DNA from: Cruorifilaria tuberocauda
Taxonomy: Eukaryota; Nematoda; Chromadorea; Rhabditida; Onchocercidae
Assembly (NCBI GenBank): GCA_013365365.1
Contig: JABVXU010000692.1
Location: forward strand, 1-25,660
Direction: 5' to 3'
DNA: 25,660 bases
Positions 1 to 9,669 of this stretch are shown here, in pieces (position 1 is the stretch's first letter; every line of letters starts with the position of its first letter). The translations under genes were made by a program, and so were the position numbers. The notes under the pieces were generated by a model. That model saw only the letters and a list, made by a program, of their open reading frames with translations, made no database searches and was not told the DNA's origin.

Positions 1-132
1 CTTATTGTATAATCATATATCAGTATATAATTTTATCATAGTGATTCATCTCTATCATATAATCATTACGGTAATGTTTTTAGTTGATAAAATTATCATA
101 CCATATACTTATTGTATAATCATATATCAGTA
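1..132. repeat. Direct repeat pair of about 24 bp, 108 bp apart
   Basis: The same word of about 24 bp (CTTATTGTATAATCATATAT followed by CAGT) occurs at 1-25 and again at about 109-133. The DNA between is built from related TATCAT/ATAATCAT pieces. It is probably a decayed minisatellite; no function can be inferred. Confidence 0.6.
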
Positions 133-343
133 ATCATACATTTTAAACTATTTACCTTATGAATGTAGATTGCAAGGATAGATAATAAATTCAAAATTTC
201 ATTAACATTAATTCAAGTAATTGTAAATCCTAAAAATAGCTTTATAGATAAGCAAATAAATATACGCATAAGTTTCATTAAAAAGTATTGGAAAAAGTTT
301 TTACCTGTTTGCCTGTAAGATATTTTTGTAGGAAGTTTCTGAT

Positions 344-388
344 GAATGATAAGTTATCAAGCGTTAAACGTGAATGATAAGTTATCAA
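344..388. promoter_or_regulatory. Two copies of a palindromic GATA-like site
   Basis: A 17-bp word centred on TGATAAGTTATCA occurs at about 344-360 and again at about 372-388, a 28-bp period. Each copy contains two TGATAA sites in opposite orientation, a perfect 13-bp palindrome. TGATAA is the core bound by nematode gut GATA factors such as ELT-2 (family knowledge). Because the whole region is rich in this word by composition, a regulatory role is only an inference, and the nearest supported gene start is about 5 kb away. Confidence 0.3.
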
Positions 389-649
389 ACAATAAATATG
401 TCATGCAATTTTGCAATGTAACATTCAAGGAAAAGTGAAAAATTATTATGGAAATAGAAAAATCATAACTGATAAAAGATATCAATGATAAGCGCTAGCA
501 AATGAATTCTCATTTATTTATAAGCAGAAGTTAAATCGTTTTATAAATGGTATAGTGATAATGATAATAGTGATAAGCGTTTAAAATTTTTCAGTTGTAT
601 GTGAAAATTGTTTAAATTTTATTTTTCTAGCACATAATCTAATCAATGG

Positions 650-870
650 TACTATTTCCTGTGATATATTCCGGTTTCGTTAGCATGAACAATACGGATA
701 TTTCACTATTTCCCATGATATATTTCGGTTTTGTCCTCTAATATATTCCGGTTAGTGTGAATAATACGCATATTCCGTTATTTTCCATAATATATTCCGG
801 TTTCGTCGGTGTGAATGATACGGATATTCCGTCTTTTCCTGTAATATAATCCGGTTAATGCCAACTATAT
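650..870. repeat. Degenerate tandem repeat, about 50 bp unit with CCGG core
   Basis: Units share a TATATTCCGG core, followed in most by TTTCG and then by a GTGAATAATACGGATATTCC-like tail. The cores lie near 671, 748, 797 and 851, with a mutated TTTCGG copy near 725. Spacing is about 50 bp with one short copy. CG-containing words stand out against the AT-rich surroundings. There is no open frame and no terminal inverted repeat. Confidence 0.65.
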
Positions 871-1132
871 GAATATTCTGTATTGATCAATAGCTGGACA
901 AGCTAACTTATCATTCTAAAATTTGGATATTTGAGAAAATTTAATCGCCAATTATACTTAAGCATAAGAATTCTAATTGATTCAAATTTATCAAAATTCA
1001 ACAAAGGATTAAAAGTAGTAATATATCGGCTTAATCATACTGATAGTAAATGATAACATATAAGTGATAATGTATATATATCCTTCTTAGAGTGGTGTTG
1101 TGATATACGAAGAAAGAATTGGCATACAAAAA

Positions 1133-1313
1133 ATAAAGTTAACAGTAAGTTACGTAGACGTATAAAAGATAAAGGGAATAGTAAGTCACGTAGACATACA
1201 AAAATAAAGTCAACAGTAAGTTAAATAGACGTATAAAAGATAAAATGAATAATGGTTAATAACGTAGATATAACAGAGATAAAGTGAATAGTAAATCACG
1301 TAGACACACAATC
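1133..1313. repeat. Five-copy tandem repeat, 36 bp unit
   Basis: Five diverged copies start with ATAAAG or ATAAAAT at about 1133, 1169, 1204, 1240 and 1279, a period of 35-39 bp. Within each unit an AACAGTAAGT-like segment is followed by ACGTAGAC and then a TATAAAAG- or CACACA-like end. The ACGT tetramer is kept in four of the five copies. The array does not encode protein in any frame I followed. Confidence 0.75.
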
Positions 1314-2249
1314 GATAAGACGTAGTAAGAAGTTACGTAAAAGAAATGAATTCAGTAACGGTAATACAATGATTAAATTTATCATTTTGGCAATTAATCA
1401 ACATTTTCCGGCTTTTTACAGCAATATGGATTATTCTTCGGAAACGATTGCACAGATTGTTTACGTACGTACGGAAATCACGTAAGCATAGTTAATGCAT
1501 TTTTATATCACGTATTTTTAAATAAAATTAAAAATTTTGAATTAACTGAATTTGCAAACAAATAATAATTATTATTATGAATGTGTCAATATTTGATTAA
1601 GCGATTGGTAAACTAAATTTTATTTACAATTATTGGTAAATTTCACAAACATATTGCTACTAACTTACTCTAACAATAATCACAGAATATACGATATTGA
1701 TAACAAGAATTAATCATATTTAATCATAATTATTTATGCTATAAAGTACTATCAGCTAATTTTGATGATACTTTAAGTATGATACATTTTTAGCTATGAT
1801 ACTTTTTAATTTTATTGATAATGAACAGATTTAAATTAGCATTATTGAAGATTTTGATACTGAAAATTGAAGAATTTATCAATTTAACTTATGTATCAAT
1901 CTAACTTATCAATCTAACTTTCGTTTTCTCGTTACAGTAACAGTTAGATGGATCGTCTTTTCATTACGGTAATAGTAAGTAGAAAGTGAAAACTGTAATG
2001 AAAGTGACAGTAATTAAAAGTAATGAAAATAAAAACATTGCATAATTTTAATTTCATATTTATCGAATCAAATTTATCACATATTAATTAACATGCATTC
2101 ATAATAGCATCGAAAAGTTAACTCTGTTGTGATAGAATGATTAAATTAATTTAATTTAAGGTAATTGGAGAAAAATTAAGCATAGTTTTGTTTCATTGAT
2201 ATTTATCGATATTATCAATCACATATCGTTCATTTTCAAAATTCTTATC

Positions 2250-2315
2250 AATTTGATATTCCTAATTAATACCATGATATTCTTAATTAGTACCATGATA
2301 TTCTTAATTAGTACA
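2250..2315. repeat. Short 21 bp tandem repeat
   Basis: The unit ACCATGATATTCTTAATTAG starts at 2271 and repeats at 2292, with a partial and diverged copy on either side; the period is 21 bp. Because 21 is a multiple of three, the repeat keeps a frame open, which explains the hydrophobic 73-codon frame at 2196-2417. I do not consider that frame a gene. Confidence 0.7.
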
Positions 2316-2899
2316 AAAGTGAAAGCATTCAAAAATTTTTTGCCAATTCTATATAAATTAAAAATTTCACTGCCGAAGTATTTTGGTTTTGTTTTATTGA
2401 AGATATTGTATAAGTAATAACAATATCAAGATATCATTTACTCTTAATCGTTATCACTTCTGATATTAAATGAGTGATAATATTCAGCAATGTTTCTCTT
2501 TTTAATTTTAATATTAATTTAATACGCCATGATTACTTATAGTTAAAAAAATACAATTGCAATTGTTACGGTATATCATACATTTTTTTTTATTGATAAA
2601 TTCGGAAAATTAACTGATAACAAGATTTCGTATACTCTTAATCGTTATCAGGAAAAAGTTTATTTATGATTTTAATTCTTTCTTATTTCCGAATTTTCTG
2701 AATTTTATACATTTCAGGAATTACAACTGGGAAATGTATTATTATTATTGATCAGGCGAGAATGAAAAGCACAAAAATTGGTAATGATCATCCTGATTAA
2801 TGTATAATTTCATTTTTTAATTCTAATTAACGAAATTCAATTATTGATTTTTTCAATTAGATTGTAATGTTGTCTTAAATTAAATTATTGAACCGTAAA

Positions 2900-3185
2900 A
2901 TTGAATTGTAAAAAATTATATTGTAAATTGAATTGTAGAAAATTATATTATAAAACTGTTATCCTATAAAATTAAATTAAAATTTTAATACTGTATTAAA
3001 TTAAATTTTGTATTGTAAAGAATTATATCACGGATTGTATTGTAAAACTTTTGTCGTATAAATTTAAATTAAGATTTTGATATTGTATTAAATTAAACTA
3101 TTATACTGTAAAGAGTATACTGTAAAGAATAACACTGTAGACTGTACTGTAAGAATTTTATTGTATGAAATTAAATTATTGATAA
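2900..3185. repeat. Decayed long-period AT repeat
   Basis: Segments of the type ATTGTAAA, AATTATAT, TAAAACT, then a run rich in TAAATTAAA, recur about three times with a period near 85 bp: about 2930-3005, 3010-3095 and 3100-3180. Similarity is loose, with many substitutions. No coding potential is seen. Confidence 0.4.
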
Positions 3186-3977
3186 ATTCTTTTTTTTTTA
3201 TTATATTTGCACAAAAAATAGGTTCATATTGAAAGTAAAGTAAATATGATCTTGTTTAACTGTATCAGATAAATAATCATCATATTAAATTCATGTTCGT
3301 AACAATCATCATATTAATTTGTTTTGAGAATGAAAATTTAATATCTCTTTAATTGATAAAAGAAAAAAAAATTAATTAAAATTATTTTTCAAGAATAGCT
3401 AAGCAAATCATGATATTGATATTATAGTTATTTAACAATTGTTATAGCTATTTATAATTTCATCATTGATTGCTTATTAAGTACAATGTAAACATACAAA
3501 TGAAATGATGATGATAGGTTTTAGATTGGTAAACAATATTATGATATATATATATTCTTTAGGTCTATGAAAAATCAATTATGCCCCGATCATTTTACAC
3601 ATTTCAATCATTCCTTTTTATCATTGATAAAATTTTTATCATTCATATGATAAATTATATTCAACTATGATTTGTTGATTTATTTCTATTTTTATCACTG
3701 ATAAATATATGAATAACTGATATTTTTATCACTTTTAACTGATATATTAAGAAATATTTTTTCTATCAATCATTAGTACTTTGATTTCTTAATTTAATTT
3801 CTCATTTATAAATTTATTTTCATTTTTTTAAAATCATTATTTAATATAACTTATTATCTTTAGCATTGCATAAATTCCTGCTATTAATAGTTTTCGTTTT
3901 TATTTTATTTCAAAAATTTTATTTTATACTTACTCAAATAATCTATTAACTTTTAACTGTGAATTATATTGGTATAT

Positions 3978-4250
3978 GAATCACTGATATTGATATTGAT
4001 AACTAATATTGATATATTGAAATATATTGATATATATATGAATCATTGATATCGATATTGGTAACTGATATTGATATATGAATAACTAATATTGATAACT
4101 AATAATGGTATATTGATATATTAAAATATATCGATATACTGATATTGATAAACTGATATTCATATTGATAACTAATATTGATATATTGATATATATGAAT
4201 AATTTGTATTGATATTGATAACTAATATTGATATGTTAAATTTTATTTTG
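3978..4250. repeat. TGATATTGATAACTAATATT minisatellite
   Basis: A roughly 20-30 bp unit made of TGATATTGATAACTAATATT plus a TGATATATTGA/ATATATGAA segment recurs about eight times with variable spacing. The words GATATTGATAACTAATATTG and TATATTGATATA recur throughout. The array is purely AT/GATA-like and non-coding. Confidence 0.65.
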
Positions 4251-4913
4251 ATATTTCAATATAAATTTTCGTGTTATTTCACTCAATCATTTACCTTTTA
4301 AAGATGCATTAATGTATTTATAAGTTATTAAATATTATTTACATAACACTTATTTACTGCTTAGAAATAATATTAGAAAACAAGCTTTTCCTCCTAAACA
4401 CAAACAAACTAACTTCACAAAGATGTTATTATGTTATTGTTGCAATTTTTAATCAGACTGATTGTTGTGGTGGAATTTTTTCTGATTGTTATTTTAAAAA
4501 ATCATGAAATGATTCATCGATTGGATGGATCAGTTAGACTTCAGAAACTAAAATGAATCATTGTAAATTCCATCATTTGTTTTTTTTTTTTTTGGAATTA
4601 TTTTCGATTTTCATGAATGCTTATTTATCTAAAAGCATGTTACATTTTATTATTTGAAAAAATTCAAACGATATTATAGTATGTAAAAAATGCTACAGTA
4701 TGGAACTGAACAGTTTATTTTTGATTATCATCGGTTTACTTTTGCTTATCAATTGATCACTATTGATAGCGATCAGTAATCATTATAAACTAAACTAGAT
4801 GAAGAATTAAAATGTATCCAAATATAGATAACTTAATGATATGGGAAAAAAGAAGAAAGATATCGATCAATAATCGACCAGTTATTGATCAATTGCACTT
4901 TCGATCGAAATAC

Positions 4914-4933
4914 TGATAGATAGATAGATAGCA
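4914..4933. repeat. (GATA)n microsatellite
   Basis: About four to five GATA units in a row. A short TTTGATGT/TTTTGATG repeat follows at about 4955-4985. Confidence 0.8.
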
Positions 4934-5488
4934 AGATGGACAAATGTTTTGATCTTTTGATGTTTGATGTTTTGATGTTTTGTGTTTTATTTTAAATATT
5001 TAATAATGGATTAAAAATGCAAGCAATTTTGTTTATTTAACAGCTTAATGAGTAGCTTAATAAGCTTAATGAGTAGAAAAAGAGCAATGTTACTTTTGTT
5101 GTTATTGTATATTTTAAAAATTTTAAATTTTTTTATAAAAATTTTAATGAAGAAATTGAAAGTTATTTTCCACTTTCAATTTCGAATTAATCCATTTTTC
5201 ATTTCCAATTTTGAATTAACTCACTTTTAATTTTCAATTTCTAATTTTATCACTAATTTTGCGTATTATTTCCAATTTTAACATTATCATTTTGAATCAG
5301 TTGTTTATCAATTCAATCAATCACTGATAATTTTTTTTTACTTACTATTTGTTCCATTTTTTTCTCTGTTTAAATCTTAATCTTCGATTAAGCTAATAAA
5401 TAAAACTATTCAAGTTTACCGGTTTTTATAGATAATAAAAAAAAAAAAAAGAAACTAATTCGATTGGACGAGGAAAAAACGGGCGCAA

Positions 5489-6122
5489 ATGGATTTGCAG
5501 GTGGAAGAGTTATCAGAGAGAATTACGGAGGAATATAATCATCCATCGTTATCAGTACGGCAGGAGAGCTATATGTATGCAAAAAATGATTATCACTGAT
5601 AGCTATTCGATTTAAATATTCTATCAATTAACTTAATACATTCTAAATTTAAGCTAATTGATATGAATATTTCTAAAATCAAGTTTTTTTAAAGTATTAC
5701 TGAGGTGTGAAAAAAGTGATAAATAAATTTTCAGTTAAATCTTAATAAATAGTTTTCAAATAATAGTGCAAACAATTGAATTATATCATTTAAATAAGAT
5801 AACTTGAAAATGTCTAAAATCTCAGCAAGATTAATTGCAGAAAAAAAACGAATGATGATTAGTGGAAGTATTATCATAGAGGTAGGACTAAATATTAACT
5901 TATATTAATTAAATATTAACTTGAATAATTAAATAAACAATACATAAATATTATTTATTTAATTGTAACAATGGTAATTTAAATTGGTTAAAAATCATGT
6001 GTTTAATATTTTCAGTCATCGGTTGAAGGTAAACGATGATGAAATTTATGAAACATCTCTTGGATATTACGATCGAAATAGGCCATCAATGCAAACTATA
6101 TCGATAAATAAACAACAGGAAT

Positions 6123-6186
<64 letters not shown>

Positions 6187-6910
6187 GCAACAACAAGGAC
6201 AAAGACAACAACAACAATTATACAATAATGCTTACAGTAACCAGCCATTAAATTATTCTCAAAAAATGAATACCCACAGTAATCAACCATTAAATTATCC
6301 TCAAAAAATCAATACTCACAGTAACCAACCATTAAATTATTCTCAAAAATTCAATATTGACAGTAACCAACGATTAAATCACTCCCGAAAAATCCTTTTA
6401 TTACAGAAGCAAAAAATATTGAAAATTTTAAACTTAAATGCTCCGTGAATTTTATCGCTAAACTAAATTACATCTTTGAATTTAAAAAAAAAAAATCAAA
6501 GTTCTCAAAATTTCCACTGCTGAAACTACTGAAAACTGTTAACCTAAATTTCCATTATTATTAATGTTAGTAAAAAAATTAAAAATTAGTCAAATAAAGC
6601 TTGAGAAAATTATTAGCGAGAATAATTACAAATATGCTTTTGATAAGTTTAATCTAAATTTTCAGTTTCAACCGATCGATTAAATATGATGCAACCAATG
6701 AATTTTATTGATATTTACAAAAATTCCAACAATGCTATGGAATTTGCAAACAATTTTGAGCAATATCTTACTTTATGCTTACCGTTCTGTTAGTGAATTA
6801 TTCCTTTGACATTAATTTAATTAATTTTAATTTCTTCGTAGTAATTACTTTCCCTAATCAAAGGATGAATGAAAGTTTTCATAATAACAAAATGCTCCTT
6901 ATAATATCAA

Positions 6911-6992
<82 letters not shown>

Positions 6993-8324
6993 TACTTTAT
7001 AGCACTATTATTACTATTTACAATAAAATCCTTGAAAGGTTTATTTAAATCAAAGTTACAATTAGCAAACAAATTAGATTTTTTTAATCAAATTTAAAAA
7101 CATAATTTAATTTATTAAAATAAAATTTTAGATTTCTGGACCGGACTAATGCTTTTACTAGTCTCATGGGGTCTTATGCATATAATAGTTGGTTAGTGTT
7201 GTAAAAATTAATTCTCATCTAAAAATTTATTGATCGAGAAAATGTAAAAAAAAAGGTACAATTATTTAATAGCTAAAATTAAAGTTGAATTTTCATTTTA
7301 TTAATCAAAATCTATAATTGATATTATTATTTTTAATTGTTATTATTATTTTAGGTACTATTAATATACCATTTTGTCCATCACGTCCAATGATTCCAAT
7401 ATTTTTAATCGTTATGGGTTGTCTGTTTATTTGCTGGGGTTTATTACGAATCTATGCCTTCTGGCCACGTTCACGTGCTGATACGTTAGGAATTGATTTA
7501 ACGTGTAAAGCACTTGAAGGTATAGTGATCATAGCCATGCTTGTTTGGCTTTTCCTCGGTATGTTCAATTACTGAGAATTAGTTGCCAAAAAATTTTGGT
7601 GTTCAAAAACTTTCCTTTTTCTTAACTTATTACTTTGCTTTATATTAATTTACATCTTGAAAAAAAAAGTTTTAGAAATTTCAATAATGCTTTTTGAAAT
7701 AAACACGTAGCATATTGTAAACGACGATTACTGTATTATACAGTATTCGTAAGTTTACAGTATACTTGACATGCTATTGCTGATAAATGTCGCAGATATA
7801 CTCTAAATTGATAAATATTGTAAATATTGTTTTCGAAGAGCATAGTAAAATGTCTAAATTTGCAATCACAATGTCTTACGATATATGAAATACATGAAAT
7901 ATCACCAATTCATGATAAGCAACTTTTATATCTTACAACTAATTAGCTGATGTCGTTTTAACTTTCAAAATTGTAATCTAATTTTTCGAATTAAATTTTG
8001 AATTTCATCTACAAAAGTTTTGTCATTTTTACAGGTTGTATTTGCTTGAAATCCAACTTCAAAATTACAACTTAATTTTTCAGGTTAAATCTTAAATTCC
8101 AAAATTTGATCATTTTTGCAGGCTGCATTTGGATATATGGCCCAGAACAAAATATAAATTTTGAAAGCATTTACCTTCAATCACATCGCTGTGACAGTTT
8201 CGCCTATTGGATCGCATTCATCAGTGTTACTTTGCATTTAGCGATAATTTTCTCCATGTTGTTTCTTATACTTTGTTTACTTTGTGTTGGGCTCTTAAAG
8301 GATGATAAACATGAAGTTGTATAA
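5489..8324 (+). CDS. TMEM272-like four-pass membrane protein with poly-Gln N-terminal tail (six exons)
   Basis: Rebuilt exons, all agreeing in phase: 5489-5574, 6016-6362, 6666-6788, 7132-7191, 7355-7558, 8122-8324; about 340 residues. The first ~145 residues are polar, with a Gln run and 14-residue repeats. Four hydrophobic segments follow: near residue 187-206 (FWTGLMLLLVSWGLMHIIVG, exon 4), 218-240 (after a CPSRPMIPIFLIVMG motif), 258-278 (spanning the exon 5/6 joint) and 296-330. The CP..P.IPI..IV.G motif, four passes and a Cys before the last segment match what I recall of TMEM272-like proteins, expanded in nematodes and of unknown function. ATG 5489 is chosen as the first in-frame Met after a stop at 5456-5458; it opens MDLQVEELSERITEEY. 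Exons 3 and 4 join as LCLPF-Y-FWTGL. The membrane exons are firm; the N-terminal exons and the exon 2 end are less certain. Confidence 0.75.
6125..6197 (+). repeat. (CAA)n microsatellite coding poly-Gln
   Basis: An almost pure CAA run lies inside exon 2 of the membrane-protein gene, interrupted by one CAT (His) and one CAG. In the coding frame it gives more than 20 glutamines. It is likely length-variable, since pure CAA runs slip. The antisense poly-Val frame at 6096-6290 is only its shadow. Confidence 0.9.
6236..6394 (+). repeat. 42 bp coding tandem repeat (14 residues, about 3.7 copies)
   Basis: Copies start at 6236, 6278, 6320 and 6362 (the last partial). Each encodes a variant of SNQPLNYSQKMNTH. 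The frame is kept and substitutions are mostly conservative. Each copy opens with A|GTAACC or A|GTAATC, a possible 5' splice site in the same phase every time, so the true end of exon 2 could be any copy (see findings). Confidence 0.85.
6909..6991 (+). repeat. (TTA)n microsatellite in intron 3
   Basis: A long TTA/ATT run with a single C interruption near 6961, between the donor at 6789 and the acceptor ending at 7131. The poly-Leu frame here (6775-7002) is an artefact of the repeat. Confidence 0.9.
7709..7775. repeat. Imperfect inverted repeat in intron 5
   Basis: The centre is TACTGTA-TTA-TACAGTA (7729-7745), a perfect 7-bp hairpin. Outside it, GTAAAC on the left faces GTTTAC on the right, and AGCAT at 7709 faces ATGCT ending at 7775, giving imperfect arms of about 30 bp. 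It could be a short MITE relic or a chance hairpin. I saw no clear target-site duplication. Confidence 0.5.
7961..8133 (+). repeat. Duplicated intron end with two 3' splice sites
   Basis: About 75-85 bp is present twice in tandem: copy A 7961-8044 and copy B 8055-8131. Both run ACT(T)TCAAAATT, TAATTTTTC, TTAAAT, a CATTTTT pyrimidine tract, CAG, then GGTTGTATTTG (A) or GGCTGCATTTG (B). Copy B continues into the last coding exon at 8122. Copy A's acceptor (AG at 8033-8034) opens a frame that reads GCICLKSNFKITT and then stops. Confidence 0.8.
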
Positions 8325-9240
8325 AATTTTACGAATTTGAAAATTAATCAAAATTAATATAAATGTGAAATTAAAGTTTACATTATGCGTCCACGTAGTA
8401 TGTACAATGGTTTACAATAGTTTACAGTATGAATTTTTCCTGTAAAAAGTAACTACAAAAAAATTACGCAAATAAAATGTAAAATTTTTGATTGATTTTT
8501 CTTGAAAAAATTAAGCTTTAATGTTTTGAAATTTATCATGAATTAATTCCTTCAATGTAATAATACTTATGTGATTTAATAAATGATAATAAAAAAAATT
8601 CATATTTTCTTATCACAAATTGATTTCGTAGAATTTTAAAAAACAAGTCCATTTATTTAATTAACTAATAAACTTTAGATGAAACAAAAGGATTATTTTC
8701 AAGCTTATGAGTTCCATGAGAACATATCACGTCACAAATATTTTGTTTGTTATCATAAATTTTTCTAGGGAATGGTAACATCAATGAATTCGTTGTTAAC
8801 AGATAAGAAATTAGAATGGAATTTTCCCTTTATTTTGATTGATGTAAATTTAAAATTTGAAATTTGACATTTCAACCTCCACAATAAAAAGTAGATTTGG
8901 TGAAAGTTACAATAGTCAGCTCTGAAGTATGATATTTGTTAACCAACTTCTAATTCTTATCACTAAATCTACGAATAAGAAAAGTTAGTAAATTCATTAA
9001 ATGGATAATTTAAAAAAATTTTTTAAAAAATAAATAATATGAATGAATAAATAGCAAATAATTTGTTCAGATAAAATTGAACGTTATGACTAAATTATTA
9101 GCTGAAAGTACCATAAATCAGATATATATATTTTTTAATTTAATCTAACTTTGCACAAAAATCAAACATCATTATTGTGAATTTTTGATTACTTTTGAGA
9201 AGTAATTTTTTCATAATAGTTAAAAGTTCGAACTTTACTA
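8325..9240. other. Intergenic DNA with polyadenylation signals
   Basis: Stop of the membrane-protein gene to the less AT-rich leader of gei-8. AATAAA occurs at 8471-8476 and 8578-8583, about 150 and 255 bp past the stop, and either could serve the upstream gene. I see no further gene or structured element. Confidence 0.6.
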
Positions 9241-9669
9241 TATTAACTAAAAAAAACAAATGCATCCGTATAGTATGAAGTTTGTCTACTGTAGTCGCTA
9301 ATTGAACCAAGACCTGCTATTGTATGTGATGGCGCAGATGTCGCAGAGCTTATTTGTCATCTCTGTGGAATGGGTGTTTGATGTCGTTCGTTTATTTATT
9401 TTTCGTTTTCTTAGCTTTCCAATTCCCTTTTCCTACTTATTTCTAAGAATCTTGTTAATGTTTTCTAATATCTGTTTTCTCCAATCACCTGTAATTTAAT
9501 TCCCATAAAAGTTTTGGAATCATTTGAGCTTTATATTGTTCAAGATTTTTGGTTTTTTTCAATAAAGAATCATAGATTTTTGCAAATTATATTGCTTAAA
9601 TTAATTTCAGCACCATATGGTATCATATATAAATTATCCATTCCGGTGAATTGGATAGAAGTTGAAGCA
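9241..9669 (+). promoter_or_regulatory. Probable promoter and 5' leader of the corepressor gene
   Basis: Base composition shifts to less AT-rich DNA with CG words (9280-9420). A good 3' splice site, TTAATTTCAG ending at 9610, lies 59 bp before the chosen ATG. It could accept a spliced leader or a non-coding first exon. The frame from 9611 to the ATG is open in the coding phase, so an upstream coding exon cannot be excluded. The frame at 9302-9499 shows no family resemblance and is not called. Confidence 0.4.

Larger units (their letters stand above)
1..5488. other. AT-rich intergenic region with repeats, no supported gene
   Basis: No exon chain could be supported on either strand. The two longer open frames here (2196-2417 and 5048-5230) are low-complexity and follow local repeats. 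What the region does hold is several degenerate tandem repeats, listed separately, and many TGATAA/TTATCA words on both strands. The 3' end presumably carries the promoter of the membrane-protein gene that starts at 5489. An A-run at about 5438-5451 lies just upstream of that start. Confidence 0.7.

Noticed and set aside
2196..2417. 73-codon plus-strand frame rich in Ile/Leu
   Set aside because: It follows a 21-bp tandem repeat (a multiple of three), is compositionally trivial and has no flanking gene signals.
5048..5230. 60-codon hydrophobic frame
   Set aside because: Low-complexity T-rich sequence with a repeated CATTTTTCATTTCCAATTTT-like segment and no family resemblance.
5810..5880. Possible extra exon of the membrane-protein gene (frame starting MSKISARLIAEKKRMM)
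   Set aside because: It has a decent acceptor and donor, but no phase fits both the 5489 exon and the 6016 exon without a stop. It could at most be an alternative first exon.
6096..6290. Antisense poly-Val frame
   Set aside because: Shadow of the CAA repeat on the plus strand.
9302..9499. 65-codon frame upstream of gei-8
   Set aside because: No recognisable domain, and I found no donor that joins it in phase to 9611. It more likely lies in a promoter or leader.
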